A program made the position numbers and the translations under genes. The notes under the pieces were generated by a model, which saw only the letters and a program-made list of their open reading frames with translations, searched no databases and was not told where the DNA came from. From Actinomadura kijaniata NBRC 14229 (GTDB taxonomy: Bacteria > Actinomycetota > Actinomycetes > Streptosporangiales > Streptosporangiaceae), in NCBI RefSeq assembly GCF_001552175.1, contig NZ_BCQR01000015.1:1-64000 (forward strand): 64,000 nt of DNA. Reading direction: 5' to 3'. Positions 44,807-53,396 of this stretch are shown here, one piece after another; the stretch's first letter is position 1; each line of letters starts with the position of its first letter.

Positions 44807-44944
44807 TGTGGCCGGGGCGGCGATGTCCGGGGCGTCGGAGTCGGCTTCCCCTACGTATGTGGCTCCCTGGGATGTTGGTCGCATTACCCCTGCTCAGCGA
44901 CACTCTCTCGGGTGCGTTCCCTCCTTCGGGTCACACTGGAGGTG

Positions 44945-45108
44945 GCTGTCAGCGCGGCGCCGTAAGAGGCGGGCCCGGCGTGTAGGCGCGCGGTCAGCAG
45001 GGCCGGTAGCGCCAGGGTCAGCACCTGGGCGAAAGCACCGGCGGCGACAGCCAGGGCGATGCCGGTGGCGGAGTGGGCGCGCAGCAGCACCCGGGCCCGC
45101 GGCCGCAC
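44945..45108 (-). pseudogene. Fragment of a membrane transport protein
   Basis: The minus strand reads VLLRAHSATGIALAVAAGAF, AQVLTLALPALLTARLHAGP and ASYGAALTATSSV, two hydrophobic helices like those of an MFS or related carrier. No start, and no sequence before or after, continues the protein. It may be another relic of the same transporter type as 42440-43603. Confidence 0.4.
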
Positions 45109-45245
45109 CAGAGACCGGGGCGGGGATGTCGATGGAGTGGCATCGGCAGTGGCTGGAGTAGGGCACGGCTGCTGGTGCCGGTCGCCGGACCGGCGGTGGC
45201 CGCCAGCCGGCGCGCCCGCGCCGACCGGTTGTAGCCTCGGCCCCT

Positions 45246-45743
45246 ATGAGCTGGCTGCCTGACGATTTCGTCCACCCCGTCCACGTGCCCGTGCCCAACA
45301 CCACGCTTCACCTGCGGCCGATCCGGGAGGGGGACACCGCGCTCGACTACCCCGCCGTGATGGGGTCCCGGGAGCGCCTGTGGGAGATCTTCGGCCCGGC
45401 CTGGGCTTGGCCCAGGGAGACGATGACCTACGAAGAGGACCGCATCGACCTGCTGCGGCACGAGAGGGAGATAGCCGCGCACCAGTCGTTCAACTACGCA
45501 CTGCTGGACGAGGAGGAGACGGCGATCCTCGGCTGCGTCTACATCGACCCGCCCGAGCGCGTCGGTTCTGACGCGGAGGTTTGCTGGTGGGTGGTGGACG
45601 ACCTCGTCGGCGGCGAGGTGGAGCGCGAGCTCGACGTGCTGGTGCCGCAGTGGATCGCCGCCGACTGGCCCTTCCAGCGGCCCCGTTATCTGGGCCGCGA
45701 CATCACCTGGCAGGACTGGCTCGCGCTGCCGCGCGCCTCGTGA
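45246..45743 (+). CDS. GNAT-like N-acetyltransferase-fold protein
   Basis: A 165-residue protein beginning MSWLPDDFVHPVHVPVPN with LHLRPIREGDTALDYPAVMG, the usual N-terminus of this actinobacterial GNAT group. YALLDEEETAILGCVYIDP and AEVCWWVVDDLVGGEVEREL follow. The classic acetyl-CoA loop (Q/RxxGxG/A) is not evident, replaced by WVVDDLVGGEVER, so acetyl-CoA binding may be altered. The frame and start are clean; it is intact within a decayed region. Confidence 0.82.
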   Translation: MSWLPDDFVHPVHVPVPNTTLHLRPIREGDTALDYPAVMGSRERLWEIFGPAWAWPRETMTYEEDRIDLLRHEREIAAHQSFNYALLDEEETAILGCVYIDPPERVGSDAEVCWWVVDDLVGGEVERELDVLVPQWIAADWPFQRPRYLGRDITWQDWLALPRAS

Positions 45744-45807
45744 CGGGTCCGGGTGCGGCATCTGTCCCGGAACCGTGCCGGGCTCTGGAGCCGCTGGTGC
45801 TGTTCGC

Positions 45808-46210
45808 GGTTGGCCGCAGACGTGGTGGCAGTTCCGCAAGGTGCCGCCGGAGCTGGCACGCCGCTACCGGGTGACCGCCGTCGGCCTGCGTGGCATGGGA
45901 GGCTCGGCCAAGCCCGGGTCCGGTTACGACAAGGAGACGACGGCGGGCGACATCGTCGCCCTGATCCAGCATCTGGGACACCGGGCGGCGTTCGTCGCTG
46001 GGCACGACATCGGCGCTTCGGTGGGCTATCACCTGGCGGCGTCCCGGCCCGCGACGGTGCGGCGTCTGGCCACCCTCGACCTGGGAGTCCCCGACGCCTC
46101 CTGGCTGGACATCCCGATGCTGCCCGCCACCGACGAGCAGGTCGCCGTGCTGGCCAAGGGCCGCGGCGGCTACCCCTGGTGGTACGCGTTCAACCAACTC
46201 CGGGTTGGCG
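45808..46210 (+). pseudogene. Alpha/beta-hydrolase (epoxide-hydrolase-like) fragment
   Basis: The frame reads GWPQTWWQFRKV, RYRVTAVGLRGMGGSAKPGS, KETTAGDIVALIQHLGHRAA and FVAGHDIGASVGYHLAA, which gives the nucleophile elbow GHDIGA with Asp. LATLDLGVPDASWL follows. The N-terminal strand with the oxyanion HG is cut off, and after about 46210 the homology ends, so the lid and catalytic His are missing. It is a truncated gene. Confidence 0.65.
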
Positions 46211-47040
46211 GGCGGGCCGCGGGCGCCGTGGGGGCTGACCCAGGCCGCCGCCATCGGAGTGTCGCGGGAGACCGCGCGCGCACCTGGTGGACCGCTACCC
46301 GCGCCCGCGCCGCCGCCCCGATCGCCGCTGCGGCCGCCGACGCGCTGCCGGTGCCTGATGGGCTGGCCCCCGACAGCGCCCCGGGCACCGCCGGGTTCTT
46401 TGCCCCCCGGCGGCGACCAGGCGGGCCAGCCGTGGTGGACGCTGCCCAAGGTCCGGCCGCTGTGGACGCCGGGCACCATCGCTGCCTGGGCACTGACCAC
46501 CGGACGGCCCTGGCACACCGGCGGCGTGTTGGAGGGCCGGTACCGGCACCCGGCGCCGATGTTCGTGGGCCTGCCCGCCCTGGAGCAGCCGCTGCCACGG
46601 GTGCTGGACCGTCTGGTGGAGGTCACCGCGCACGGCGTGGGGGGCCAGCAGCGTGCACGCGTGCATCTTCGACAGGCCGGTCTTGCTCGACGGCACCCAC
46701 ACCGGGACGGCGGCCGACGAGCCGGCGCCGCACCGCACCGTGGTGGTGCTGACCCAGCCCGACGGCGGCCTCCTGGTGCTCACCGTGCACGGCGAGGACA
46801 TCGCCGCCGGGCAGTCCGGCGGTCCGCGCCGTGATCCGGGACGCGTGTGGTTTTTCGGACTGTTCGTGTGGGCGGTGGCCGGTTCAGGACGTAGAGGTCT
46901 TCTGGGTGCGCCTGGTTTTGTCGTCCTGCGGCGTCGTCGCGGGCGCGTTCTTGTGAGGCCGTTGTGGGCGCGTCCGCATGAGGTCGTGGACACCAGAGCA
47001 GCAGCACCGCCCGCCCCACCTGAAATGTTGCGGATATGCA
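46205..47040. other. Mosaic of unrecognised coding relics
   Basis: Short protein-like stretches occur in changing plus-strand frames: RAPWGLTQAAAIGVSRETAR, then TPGTIAAWALTTGRPWHTGG and LPRVLDRLVEVTAHGVG, and, after a frame change, SVHACIFDRPVLLDGTHTGT and TVVVLTQPDGGLLVLTVHGE. They could come from one broken gene. No family is recognised and no intact frame spans the region. Confidence 0.35.
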
Positions 47041-47160
47041 CACTTGACGCACGTCAATTGTCCCGGTCTGTTCCGCCGATGAACGATCGCAGGACACACC
47101 GCGGTCAGCGGAGATCGCGGTCCCTGCCGGCGCCCTTGAAGCGCCGTGCGAGGAGATCCG

Positions 47161-47655
47161 ATGCCCTCCACCCGTCGCCCCATGCCCGACAACACCACCC
47201 CGGAGTTCCAGGCCGAGGCGTTGGCCGCGGCCAACGCCTACCGGGCCGCCCACCACGCGCCGCCGCTGGTCATGGACCCCGAGCTCAACACCTACGCCAT
47301 GCAGCGGGCCGCCTCGCGCTCGGAGCAGGAGATGCTCAACGCCGGCCACGACGACCTGCGCAAGGGCACCGGCGAGAACATCTTCTGGGGCGCCACCACC
47401 GGCACCACCCCCTCCAGCGGCCAGGCGGCCGTGCAGTCCTGGTACGACGAGATCAAGGACTACGACTTCAACAAGGCCCAGTTCAGCTCCAGCACCGGCC
47501 ACTTCACCCAACTGGTCTGGAAGGCCACCACCAAGGTCGGAATCGGACGCGTCTCGGGCCAGGGAGACAGGTACTACGAGACCTACATCGTGTTCGTCTT
47601 CGAACCCCCCGGGAACATGGAAGGCGCCTTCGCCGACAACGTCCTGCCGGCCTGA
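47161..47655 (+). CDS. CAP-domain (SCP/PR-1) protein without signal peptide
   Basis: A 164-residue protein that is almost entirely one CAP domain. Landmarks are NAYRAAHHAPPLVMDPELNT, GENIFWGATTGT, AVQSWYDEIKDYDF and GHFTQLVWKATTKVGIG (the HFTQLVW signature), ending with YIVFVFEPPGN. His and Glu of the CAP cavity are therefore present. The lack of a signal peptide and the order of motifs resemble the GAPR-1-type intracellular group more than secreted bacterial SCP proteins. The ATG at 47161 has AGGAGA at 47151. Function is unknown. Confidence 0.87.
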   Translation: MPSTRRPMPDNTTPEFQAEALAAANAYRAAHHAPPLVMDPELNTYAMQRAASRSEQEMLNAGHDDLRKGTGENIFWGATTGTTPSSGQAAVQSWYDEIKDYDFNKAQFSSSTGHFTQLVWKATTKVGIGRVSGQGDRYYETYIVFVFEPPGNMEGAFADNVLPA

Positions 47656-47779
47656 ACCGGCATCACCGGTGAACCGGTAAGCGAATCGTCGCCCACCCTC
47701 CTGTGCGGTTCCGCCCGACAGGGCCCGTCGAGCACACGCTCCACGGGCCCTGTCCGTCCAACCGCCTGTCTGTCGGGGG

Positions 47780-48130
47780 TCAGCCGGAGTACGCCGGAAA
47801 GAGATCATCGCGCAGGTCAGCTCATCCTTGTGGCACCAGCCGGTGAGCCGATCCATGACATCCAGTAGAAGCTCCTCGGCGGGATCCTCCTGACCATCCA
47901 CCGCCCGCAGGTTGATGACGAGCCAGGCCGCGTTGCAAGCCTTGAGAACGTCCTCCCGTTCGGTACCCCGCGCACCGCGTCGGTGGCGATCTCCACCATG
48001 CGCTTGAACTGGCCTTTGTCGGCCGCCTGGAGGAGGGCGTCGGCCATGCCCTGATCGGCTCCGAGCGCGCCCTCACGGATGCGGTCCAGGACGATCTGGT
48101 CTTCGGATCTCTCTTCCACCGGCCGATTAT
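47780..48130 (-). pseudogene. Frameshifted hypothetical gene
   Basis: The minus strand gives EERSEDQIVLDRIREGALGA, DQGMADALLQAADKGQFKRM and VEIATDAVRGVP in one frame. In the next frame it gives EDVLKACNAAWLVINLRAVD, GQEDPAEELLLDVMDRLTGW and CHKDELTCAMISF. Both halves are protein-like and read as one helical protein after a single frame change near 47950. No family is recognised. Confidence 0.5.
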
Positions 48131-48189
48131 GGAAGGAAGTGCGCGACTCGTTCTCAGGAAGCCATCCGTCCAGCTCAGCGGAGTCCTTG

Positions 48190-48421
48190 TGGAAGAGCCG
48201 CACCCGTCGGCGAACGCGCGGGCGAAGCTCCGCTCGTACAGTTCCCGGCCGGTGTGCATCTCGCTGATGGCCCAGCTGCCGCTGCGCAACGCCGCCAGCG
48301 CGGTGCGCTCGGTCTCGGCGTCCAGGCGGGGCCAGGGCGTCCACGGCCGGGAGCGGACGGGCGCGCCGCCGTACACGGCGAGTTCCCGTTGGCCCGCCCT
48401 GCCGCGCAGCGCCTCAGTCAT
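48190..48421 (-). pseudogene. N-terminal fragment of a DegT/DnrJ/EryC1 aminotransferase
   Basis: From the ATG at 48421 the frame reads GQRELAVYGGAPVRSRPWTP, WPRLDAETERTALAALRSGS and WAISEMHTGRELYERSFARA, which is the normal start of DegT-type sugar aminotransferases. Homology stops after about 75 residues, before the PLP lysine, and the sequence passes into the unrelated frameshifted gene. It is a truncated relic. Confidence 0.65.
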
Positions 48422-48628
48422 CCCTCATCACCCATCCCTCGGAAGATCCGGTGGACACTGTGACGTCCGCCATAGTGATCATCGGGGGTCCCCGGCGATA
48501 TCCGCGATCGGCCGCCCGGAGGTGCGGACGATCGGGCGGGCCGAACTGCGCCCGACACCGGTATCCCGCCCGTTCCGGCCGCCGCTCTACGCTCCAGGTC
48601 CCAGCCGCGACGCGAAGGAGGGACGCGC

Positions 48629-49714
48629 ATGCCGTTCCCGCAGACGCACGGTTTCCTTTTCGACGACGGGCCCCGGGGGCGTGTGCTCGACGTCCCCCGG
48701 TACGCGTTCGAGGTCGCGCTCGCCAAGGCCCGGCGGCGCAATCCGCCCTTCCCGCCGTGGTGGCGGAGGTACGTCGGCTCCTGGCAGACCTTCGCGCCCG
48801 AGCGGGCCGGGCCGCCCGCGAACGACGCGCGGGAGCGGCCGCTGATCTTCGGTCTGTGCCAGGCGTGGAACGAGGACGACGTGATCTACGCGACCGTCCG
48901 CAACCTGTTCGGCCAGGGCGTCGACGAGGTCTTCGTCATCGACGACGGCTCCGACGACGACACCGCCGCCGAAGCCGCGGCGGCCGGGGCGACCGTCCTC
49001 CGGCAGCCAGCCGGCGGGGCCTTCAACGAGGTCCGCCGGACCGAGCGGATCGCGCGGGTGATCGACGAGCGGACGGCGGCCGCGGGCCGCCCGCTGTGGT
49101 GGATCATGGTGGACGCCGACGAGTTCCCCCGCGGTCCGGGCCGGAGCACGATCCGTGAGCTCGTCGGCACGCTCGCGCCCGAGGTGGACACCGTCGGAAG
49201 CCGCGTGCTGGAGCACTATCCGAGCCGGTCCTCCGCCCCGGAACCGCGCCATCACCCGATCGACGAGCTGCGCATGGCCCGCCCCTACCTCAACCCCGCC
49301 TGCCCCGCCGGGCATTGGAAGCACCAGCTGCTCCACGTCCGCGCCCCCGGCGACCTGCGGTTCAGGATGGGACGGCACACCATCGCTGCCCCGCCCGACC
49401 GCAGACCCGTCGTCGAGAGCCGGTCGTCGCTGCTGATGCACCACTTCCCGCTACGCGGCCGGGAGCGGACCGAGCGCCGGTTCCGGCAGGCCACCGCCCG
49501 GTCCGGCCGCTACGGCGCGGGCTCGGACAAGCTGGTCGGGCAGCGCACGGAGCTCAGGTTGCGCATGCTCGAACTGGCGTACGAGGAAAAGTACGAGCTG
49601 ATGCCCACCATGTTCCCCGGCCGGCGGAACAGCGGGTTTCCCGTGCACGACTGGCGGGAGCTGGTCGAACCCGCCGAGCGGGAGCCGCACCATCGTCCCG
49701 GACTGCCCCTGTGA
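48629..49714 (+). CDS. Glycosyltransferase family 2 (GT-A) protein
   Basis: A 361-residue glycosyltransferase with GT-A motifs: CQAWNEDDVIYATVRNLFGQ (substrate nucleotide strand), EVFVIDDGSDDDTAAEA, WWIMVDADEFPRG (metal-binding D-x-D equivalent) and HHFPLRGRERTERRF late in the domain. It lacks membrane helices. Relatives act in surface-glycan or secondary-metabolite glycosylation. It is isolated, so no pathway can be named. The ATG follows GAAGGAGG at good spacing. Confidence 0.85.
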   Translation: MPFPQTHGFLFDDGPRGRVLDVPRYAFEVALAKARRRNPPFPPWWRRYVGSWQTFAPERAGPPANDARERPLIFGLCQAWNEDDVIYATVRNLFGQGVDEVFVIDDGSDDDTAAEAAAAGATVLRQPAGGAFNEVRRTERIARVIDERTAAAGRPLWWIMVDADEFPRGPGRSTIRELVGTLAPEVDTVGSRVLEHYPSRSSAPEPRHHPIDELRMARPYLNPACPAGHWKHQLLHVRAPGDLRFRMGRHTIAAPPDRRPVVESRSSLLMHHFPLRGRERTERRFRQATARSGRYGAGSDKLVGQRTELRLRMLELAYEEKYELMPTMFPGRRNSGFPVHDWRELVEPAEREPHHRPGLPL

Positions 49715-49720
49715 CGCCGT

Positions 49721-49915
49721 TCACCACACCCCGGTGATCATTCCGGCGGCGACGGTAGTGTGGGTGGCCTCGTCGATGAGGATGAACCCGCCGGTCAGCC
49801 GGTTGCGGCCGTAGTCGTCGACGAACAGCGGCTGGGTGACCCGCAACGAGATCCGACCGATCTCGTTCAACCCCAACCCGGTCGCGGTCTCATCGCGGTG
49901 CAGGGTGCCGCCAAC
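49721..49915 (-). pseudogene. C-terminal fragment of CysN/sulfate adenylyltransferase large subunit
   Basis: The minus strand ends with ETATGLGLNEIGRISLRVTQ, PLFVDDYGRNRLTGGFILID and EATHTTVAAGMITG. This is the highly characteristic C-terminal end of CysN (…NDIGRVxLRTxxPLxxDxYxxNRxTGSFILIDExTNxTVAAGMI). Only this tail is present and the start of the protein is absent. It joins directly to an unrelated fragment upstream. Confidence 0.75.
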
Positions 49916-50110
49916 CGTCCCTACGGTGAGGGGGCGGTGCCAGTTCCCCGGACCCTGTTGGGTGAGCTGGTGTCGCACGCTCTTGACCAGCGTGAACATC
50001 CCCGGCTCGTCCTCAACCAGCCAACCGCGCTCGGTCAGCCGCTTGAGCTTGCCGCACAGCCCCTGGACCTTGGCCGCGGCCTCGCCCCGCCCCGCCCCGA
50101 CGCCGGCGAG
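49915..50110 (-). pseudogene. Fragment of a transposase-associated winged-helix protein
   Basis: In the same minus-strand frame as the CysN tail comes EAAAKVQGLCGKLKRLTERG and WLVEDEPGMFTL. This resembles the small winged-helix segment found in actinomycete IS-associated hypothetical proteins (…KVEGxRxKxKRLVxRGWLTEPxPGxFTL). The fusion with CysN sequence is probably accidental and due to recombination. Confidence 0.45.
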
Positions 50111-50874
50111 ATCTTGCCCGCCCGCATCGCGCCGTCGGCATCGGCCAGCACTTCCCACACATCCCGACACGCCCGCGGCAACACCGACACCCCTCTCCCC
50201 GGCTCCCACCGCGGCACCAACATCACACCCCGCCGTATCGCCTCGGCTTCCGGCCCGGGGCCCATGGAGTGCCCGCCGGAGGCTTTTCGCTCCCCGGTTC
50301 CAGCTCGGCCACCTGGGAGGCCTCACCCACAACCGTGTTCACCGTCTTGTGTGTGAGCTCAGCGCCGACAGCCAGTCTTCCTTGTCCTCCAACCGCTCCT
50401 GCACCTGGGCAAACTGCCGGCAAAATTCCTCGATCTGCTGCCGGGCCTCCACTTACCGTCGCGTCAACTCCTCCTGCCACAACACCACCCCCACCTCACC
50501 CGCCCGCACCCACAGTGGAAACCAATCCCGCATTCAAACAGCCCAGGCACCAATCCCCAGCTCAGCAGACCCTTAGAGGAGAGCCACACCCATCCCAGAT
50601 CGCTGCGCGGCTGGGCGTCAGCCGCTCCACCGTGGCCGGGCACCTGCGCCGGGCCCGCCGCGAAGGGCTGCTGTCGAGCTGAGCACGCTTGAACGGACGC
50701 AGGGCCAAGTGGGTGTTGAACAACCGCTGATCTTGGTTGAGTGCGGGGGTGCGGCATCCACGGCGGGACCCATGCCAGACCGGTCCAGGCCATCCTCGCC
50801 TAGAACGCTGACACACAGTGCCGACCATGCGACGCTCAGCCAAAGCAGTGAAGCGGGAAGGCAACAGAAGCGAG
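50110..50874. other. Decayed spacer before the Tat-exported protein
   Basis: About 760 bases with no intact gene. A short plus-strand stretch (50575-50682) reads HPSQIAARLGVSRSTVAGHL and RRARREGLLSS, a helix-turn-helix end of unknown origin that stops at 50682. The rest looks like shadows or relics. Confidence 0.4.
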
Positions 50875-51504
50875 ATGAGCGACCACGCACGATCCAACGG
50901 ATATACCCGCCGCCGCGCGTTGGGCCTTGCAGGTCGCGGCGCCCTCGCCACCACGGCGGCTGTCGCCGGGCTACTGACGGTGTACCAGACACCCGCAGCG
51001 GCGGCGCAGAGCAACTGGAAATTCTGCCGCCGCTGCTGCGGCCTGTGGTTCTCGGGAAACAACACGCGGGGCGGCTGCCCGGCGGGCAACCTGTTCGACG
51101 GTGGCCATCACCTTGACGGCAGCGGCAACTACGTGCTGAAGGTGCAGGCCGACGGCGGTGCCGGCCAGGACGGCTGGCGGTGGTGCGCCCAGTGTCAGGG
51201 GCTGTATTTCGGTCTCAACGCCGGGCAGGGCATCTGCCCAGCGGACGCGTCCCTTACTCCCGGCCCTGGCCACTATCCGATCAGCAATCCCTCGTTCGGA
51301 GTGTTCATCAACTCGGCCTTGTTCCGGATCGAGGACGTGGACCATCGCGACGGCCCGGGCGGCCAGAGCCAGTGGCGCTGGTGCGTCAAGTGCGCGGGCC
51401 TGTACTTCGACGGCAACTCCCCGGGCGCATCCGGCGTCTGCCCCGCCGACCACCGCAACCACAGCAGGGCGGGCAGTGGCGACTATGTCCTACGGCAGTT
51501 GTAG
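50875..51504 (+). CDS. Tat-exported protein with three W-x-x-C-x-x-C repeats
   Basis: A 209-residue secreted protein. The N-terminus has a twin-arginine signal (YTRRRALGLAG, then a hydrophobic run ending VYQTPAAAA, cleavage probably after AAA-Q/S). The mature part is three similar units: NWKFCRRCCGLWFSGN with GGCPAG, GWRWCAQCQGLYFGLN with GICPAD, and QWRWCVKCAGLYFDGN with GVCPAD. Each holds a CxxC pair plus a later Cys-Pro, as in a small zinc ribbon or disulfide knot. Such repeats occur in actinobacterial and myxobacterial secreted proteins of unknown function. In-frame starts at 50818 and 50827 are possible but would lengthen the signal's n-region. Confidence 0.82.
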   Translation: MSDHARSNGYTRRRALGLAGRGALATTAAVAGLLTVYQTPAAAAQSNWKFCRRCCGLWFSGNNTRGGCPAGNLFDGGHHLDGSGNYVLKVQADGGAGQDGWRWCAQCQGLYFGLNAGQGICPADASLTPGPGHYPISNPSFGVFINSALFRIEDVDHRDGPGGQSQWRWCVKCAGLYFDGNSPGASGVCPADHRNHSRAGSGDYVLRQL

Positions 51505-51562
51505 TCAGGACGAACGCTGAGCTTGTCGTTTAACCACCGACGTCAGTTGATCTCGCCTCTGG

Positions 51563-52002
51563 TTAGATGCTGATCGGCAGGTGGATACCGTCCTGAAAGA
51601 TCAGCTCCTTCGGGATGGTGTCGTATGTCTCGCGCACGTATCCGCCGTAGCCGGGCTCGTCGACGTGCGGAGCGATGAGGTCCAAGAGCGTGACGAGCTG
51701 CCCCATATCGTCGTCGAGTCAGCAGTCGCGGCTGAACAATCCCCAAGAGTGCTGCGCGGCCTCGGCGGCGAGTCCTCGAAGCTGTCGTTGCAAGGAGGCG
51801 AACTCACCGCCGGGCAGGCGGCTGCTGTCCGGGTCTGGCTCAAGGAGGGATAGGCGTGCCCAGTTGGGTCCAGGCTCGTTGGAAGTTCGGTTTCCAGCCC
51901 GAGGTGCCAACGCAGGGCGGCCAGGACTGTTCCTGGAGTGTCCTCGCGGAGAAAGCAGGTAAGGACGACTTCGTAGTGGAGGCTCACATGGGGATTGTGC
52001 AC
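51563..52002 (-). pseudogene. Hypothetical gene broken by a frameshift and an in-frame stop
   Basis: The ATG at 52002 gives HNPHVSLHYEVVLTCFLRED, TPGTVLAALRWHLGL and LDPTGHAYPSL. A frame change then leads to PDPDSSRLPGGEFASLQRQL and LAAEAAQHSWGLFSRDC, followed by TGA at 51719-51721. The same frame then continues LDDDMGQLVTLLDLIAPHVD, EPGYGGYVRETYDTIPKELI and FQDGIHLPISI to TAA at 51563. The pieces read as one protein of about 145 residues. The family is unknown to me. Confidence 0.6.
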
Positions 52003-52100
52003 GGTTGCGGATCAGCATGACGTCCTTGATGCGCTTGCCGTTGACGATGATGTAGACGGGTGCGGCAGGCTGTAGTGGTCGAGGCATCTCGTCGTCGGGC

Positions 52101-52157
52101 GGCCGTCGTCTCATCCTCGGATTTGGATGAGGACCACCAAGAACGGAGACGACGGCC
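52101..52157. repeat. Nested inverted repeats just upstream of a transposase relic
   Basis: Outer perfect 12-bp arms GGCCGTCGTCTC (52101-52112) and GAGACGACGGCC (52146-52157) enclose inner 7-bp arms CTCATCC (52110-52116) and GGATGAG (52125-52131). The last base of the outer arm touches the GTG start of the transposase fragment at 52158. The structure could be the element's end or an mRNA hairpin blocking its ribosome site. Confidence 0.65.
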
Positions 52158-52480
52158 GTGGTCCCCACTGTGACAGCCGTTCGTCCAGGCATCACCACCT
52201 GCGAGAACACCCGCACCCCGACGAACACGGGCCTGGCCAGACTGTCGGGCTTTCGTGCTGAGCTGTATGCGTGTCTGCCACGGTATGGCGATGAGCTGTT
52301 CGAGTTGTGCCAGGCGGTGTTGTGCGCCGACGGCCCGGTCCGCACGCTGGTGGATCTGACGTTGGCACCCGAGCGTCGGCGTGGACATGGCGCGTTGTAT
52401 GCGGGTCTGAACCAAGGACAGGTCGATGTGGGGCGATGGCGGTGGGCGCTGGCCGCGGCGCCATTGCCGCGTTCGGCGGA
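52158..52480 (+). pseudogene. N-terminal fragment of an actinobacterial (NF041680-like) transposase
   Basis: From GTG 52158 the frame reads LSGFRAELYACLPRYGDELF, ELCQAVLCADGPVRTLVDLT, LAPERRRGHGALYAGLNQGQ and VDVGRWRWALAAAPLPRS. This is the N-terminal domain of a common Streptomyces/Actinomadura transposase family. Homology stops at about 52475, where the 68-bp dispersed repeat begins. The catalytic part is missing. Confidence 0.7.
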
Positions 52481-52540
52481 CAGGGAATTCTTGGTGACCG
52501 CTGTCATGGCCGCGCGGGAACCGTGCCCTGCGGATACCTC
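52473..52540. repeat. 68-bp dispersed repeat, copy 2
   Basis: It matches 44739-44806 at 64 of 68 positions and starts exactly where the transposase fragment loses homology. It is probably the boundary of a deletion or of another element shared by both sites. Confidence 0.7.
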
Positions 52541-52793
52541 CGCGCCGCCACCCCTCGTGTCGCACTGGGTTAGAACCCAAGCTGAGTGGCTGTTCGGGAA
52601 TCCGGCTTGCGGTCGGACGGCCCGGGCAGGGGCTCGGCGGCCTCGACCATGTTGCGGGCGAACCGGTCGAACGTCGTCACGGTGAACTTCGACCCATCCC
52701 ACAGCGGCCAGAGCCTGTTGGAGGTGGTGGGAACCGTGATGTGCATGATCGCGTCCTACGCGGTGCACGTGGCGGCCAGGACGAAGGAGACCG

Positions 52794-53396
52794 ATGAGTT
52801 CGCAGTTCACGATCTACAGCGTGAGTATTGAAAACGTGGCCGCCTTGATCCGGCGTCCCGCACCCGGCACGGTGGAGACGAGCCGAGAGCGGGCCGCGGC
52901 CGTCGACGCGCGTTGGGAGCTGGACGCGCCTCGGACGATGGTCGAGGCCGTCGATGACATCTTCGGCGATCGTCCCAAGGACCCGGAGGCCGGCCACGTC
53001 TATGCCCTCGTATGGAAGGACCTGATCGAGTACGACGAGTCGACCCGTTTCGATTTCGGGCCACTGCGGCTGGGCGCGCAGTACCTGCAAGAGGCGAGCG
53101 AGGAGTTCGAGAGTGCCGGCGTGCCTCGTGAGCTCACGCCAACGGGATTCATGTACGACCATCCGTTCGCCAGTACGCCGCTACCGAGGCACATGCCGGT
53201 CATCGGGCATGTGCCGGCCGCTCGGGTGCCGCAGATGCGCCAGGCGTACGGAGAGATCGTTGACCAGGTGGTGGCGGCCGACCTGGTCAAGGTGCTGTTG
53301 GCCGCGGTGGACGAGACGCTCGACTTCAACGCGTTCGCGCGCGAGGTCCCTGATGGACCGCTACCGCTGCGCGACCTGGTCACCTTCTACGGCTGA
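52794..53396 (+). CDS. Hypothetical protein (DUF7691-like, tentative)
   Basis: A 200-residue soluble protein starting MSSQFTIYSVSIENVAALIR. Other segments are WKDLIEYDESTRFDFGPLRL, FMYDHPFASTPLPRHMPVIG and ETLDFNAFAREVPDG. The style, with an early short beta strand and a helical C-terminal half, recalls the uncharacterised actinobacterial group that follows a similar M-S-x-Y-x-I start. I cannot assign a function. Composition and a clean frame support a real gene. AAGGAGACCG precedes the ATG, giving a good ribosome site. Confidence 0.75.
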   Translation: MSSQFTIYSVSIENVAALIRRPAPGTVETSRERAAAVDARWELDAPRTMVEAVDDIFGDRPKDPEAGHVYALVWKDLIEYDESTRFDFGPLRLGAQYLQEASEEFESAGVPRELTPTGFMYDHPFASTPLPRHMPVIGHVPAARVPQMRQAYGEIVDQVVAADLVKVLLAAVDETLDFNAFAREVPDGPLPLRDLVTFYG

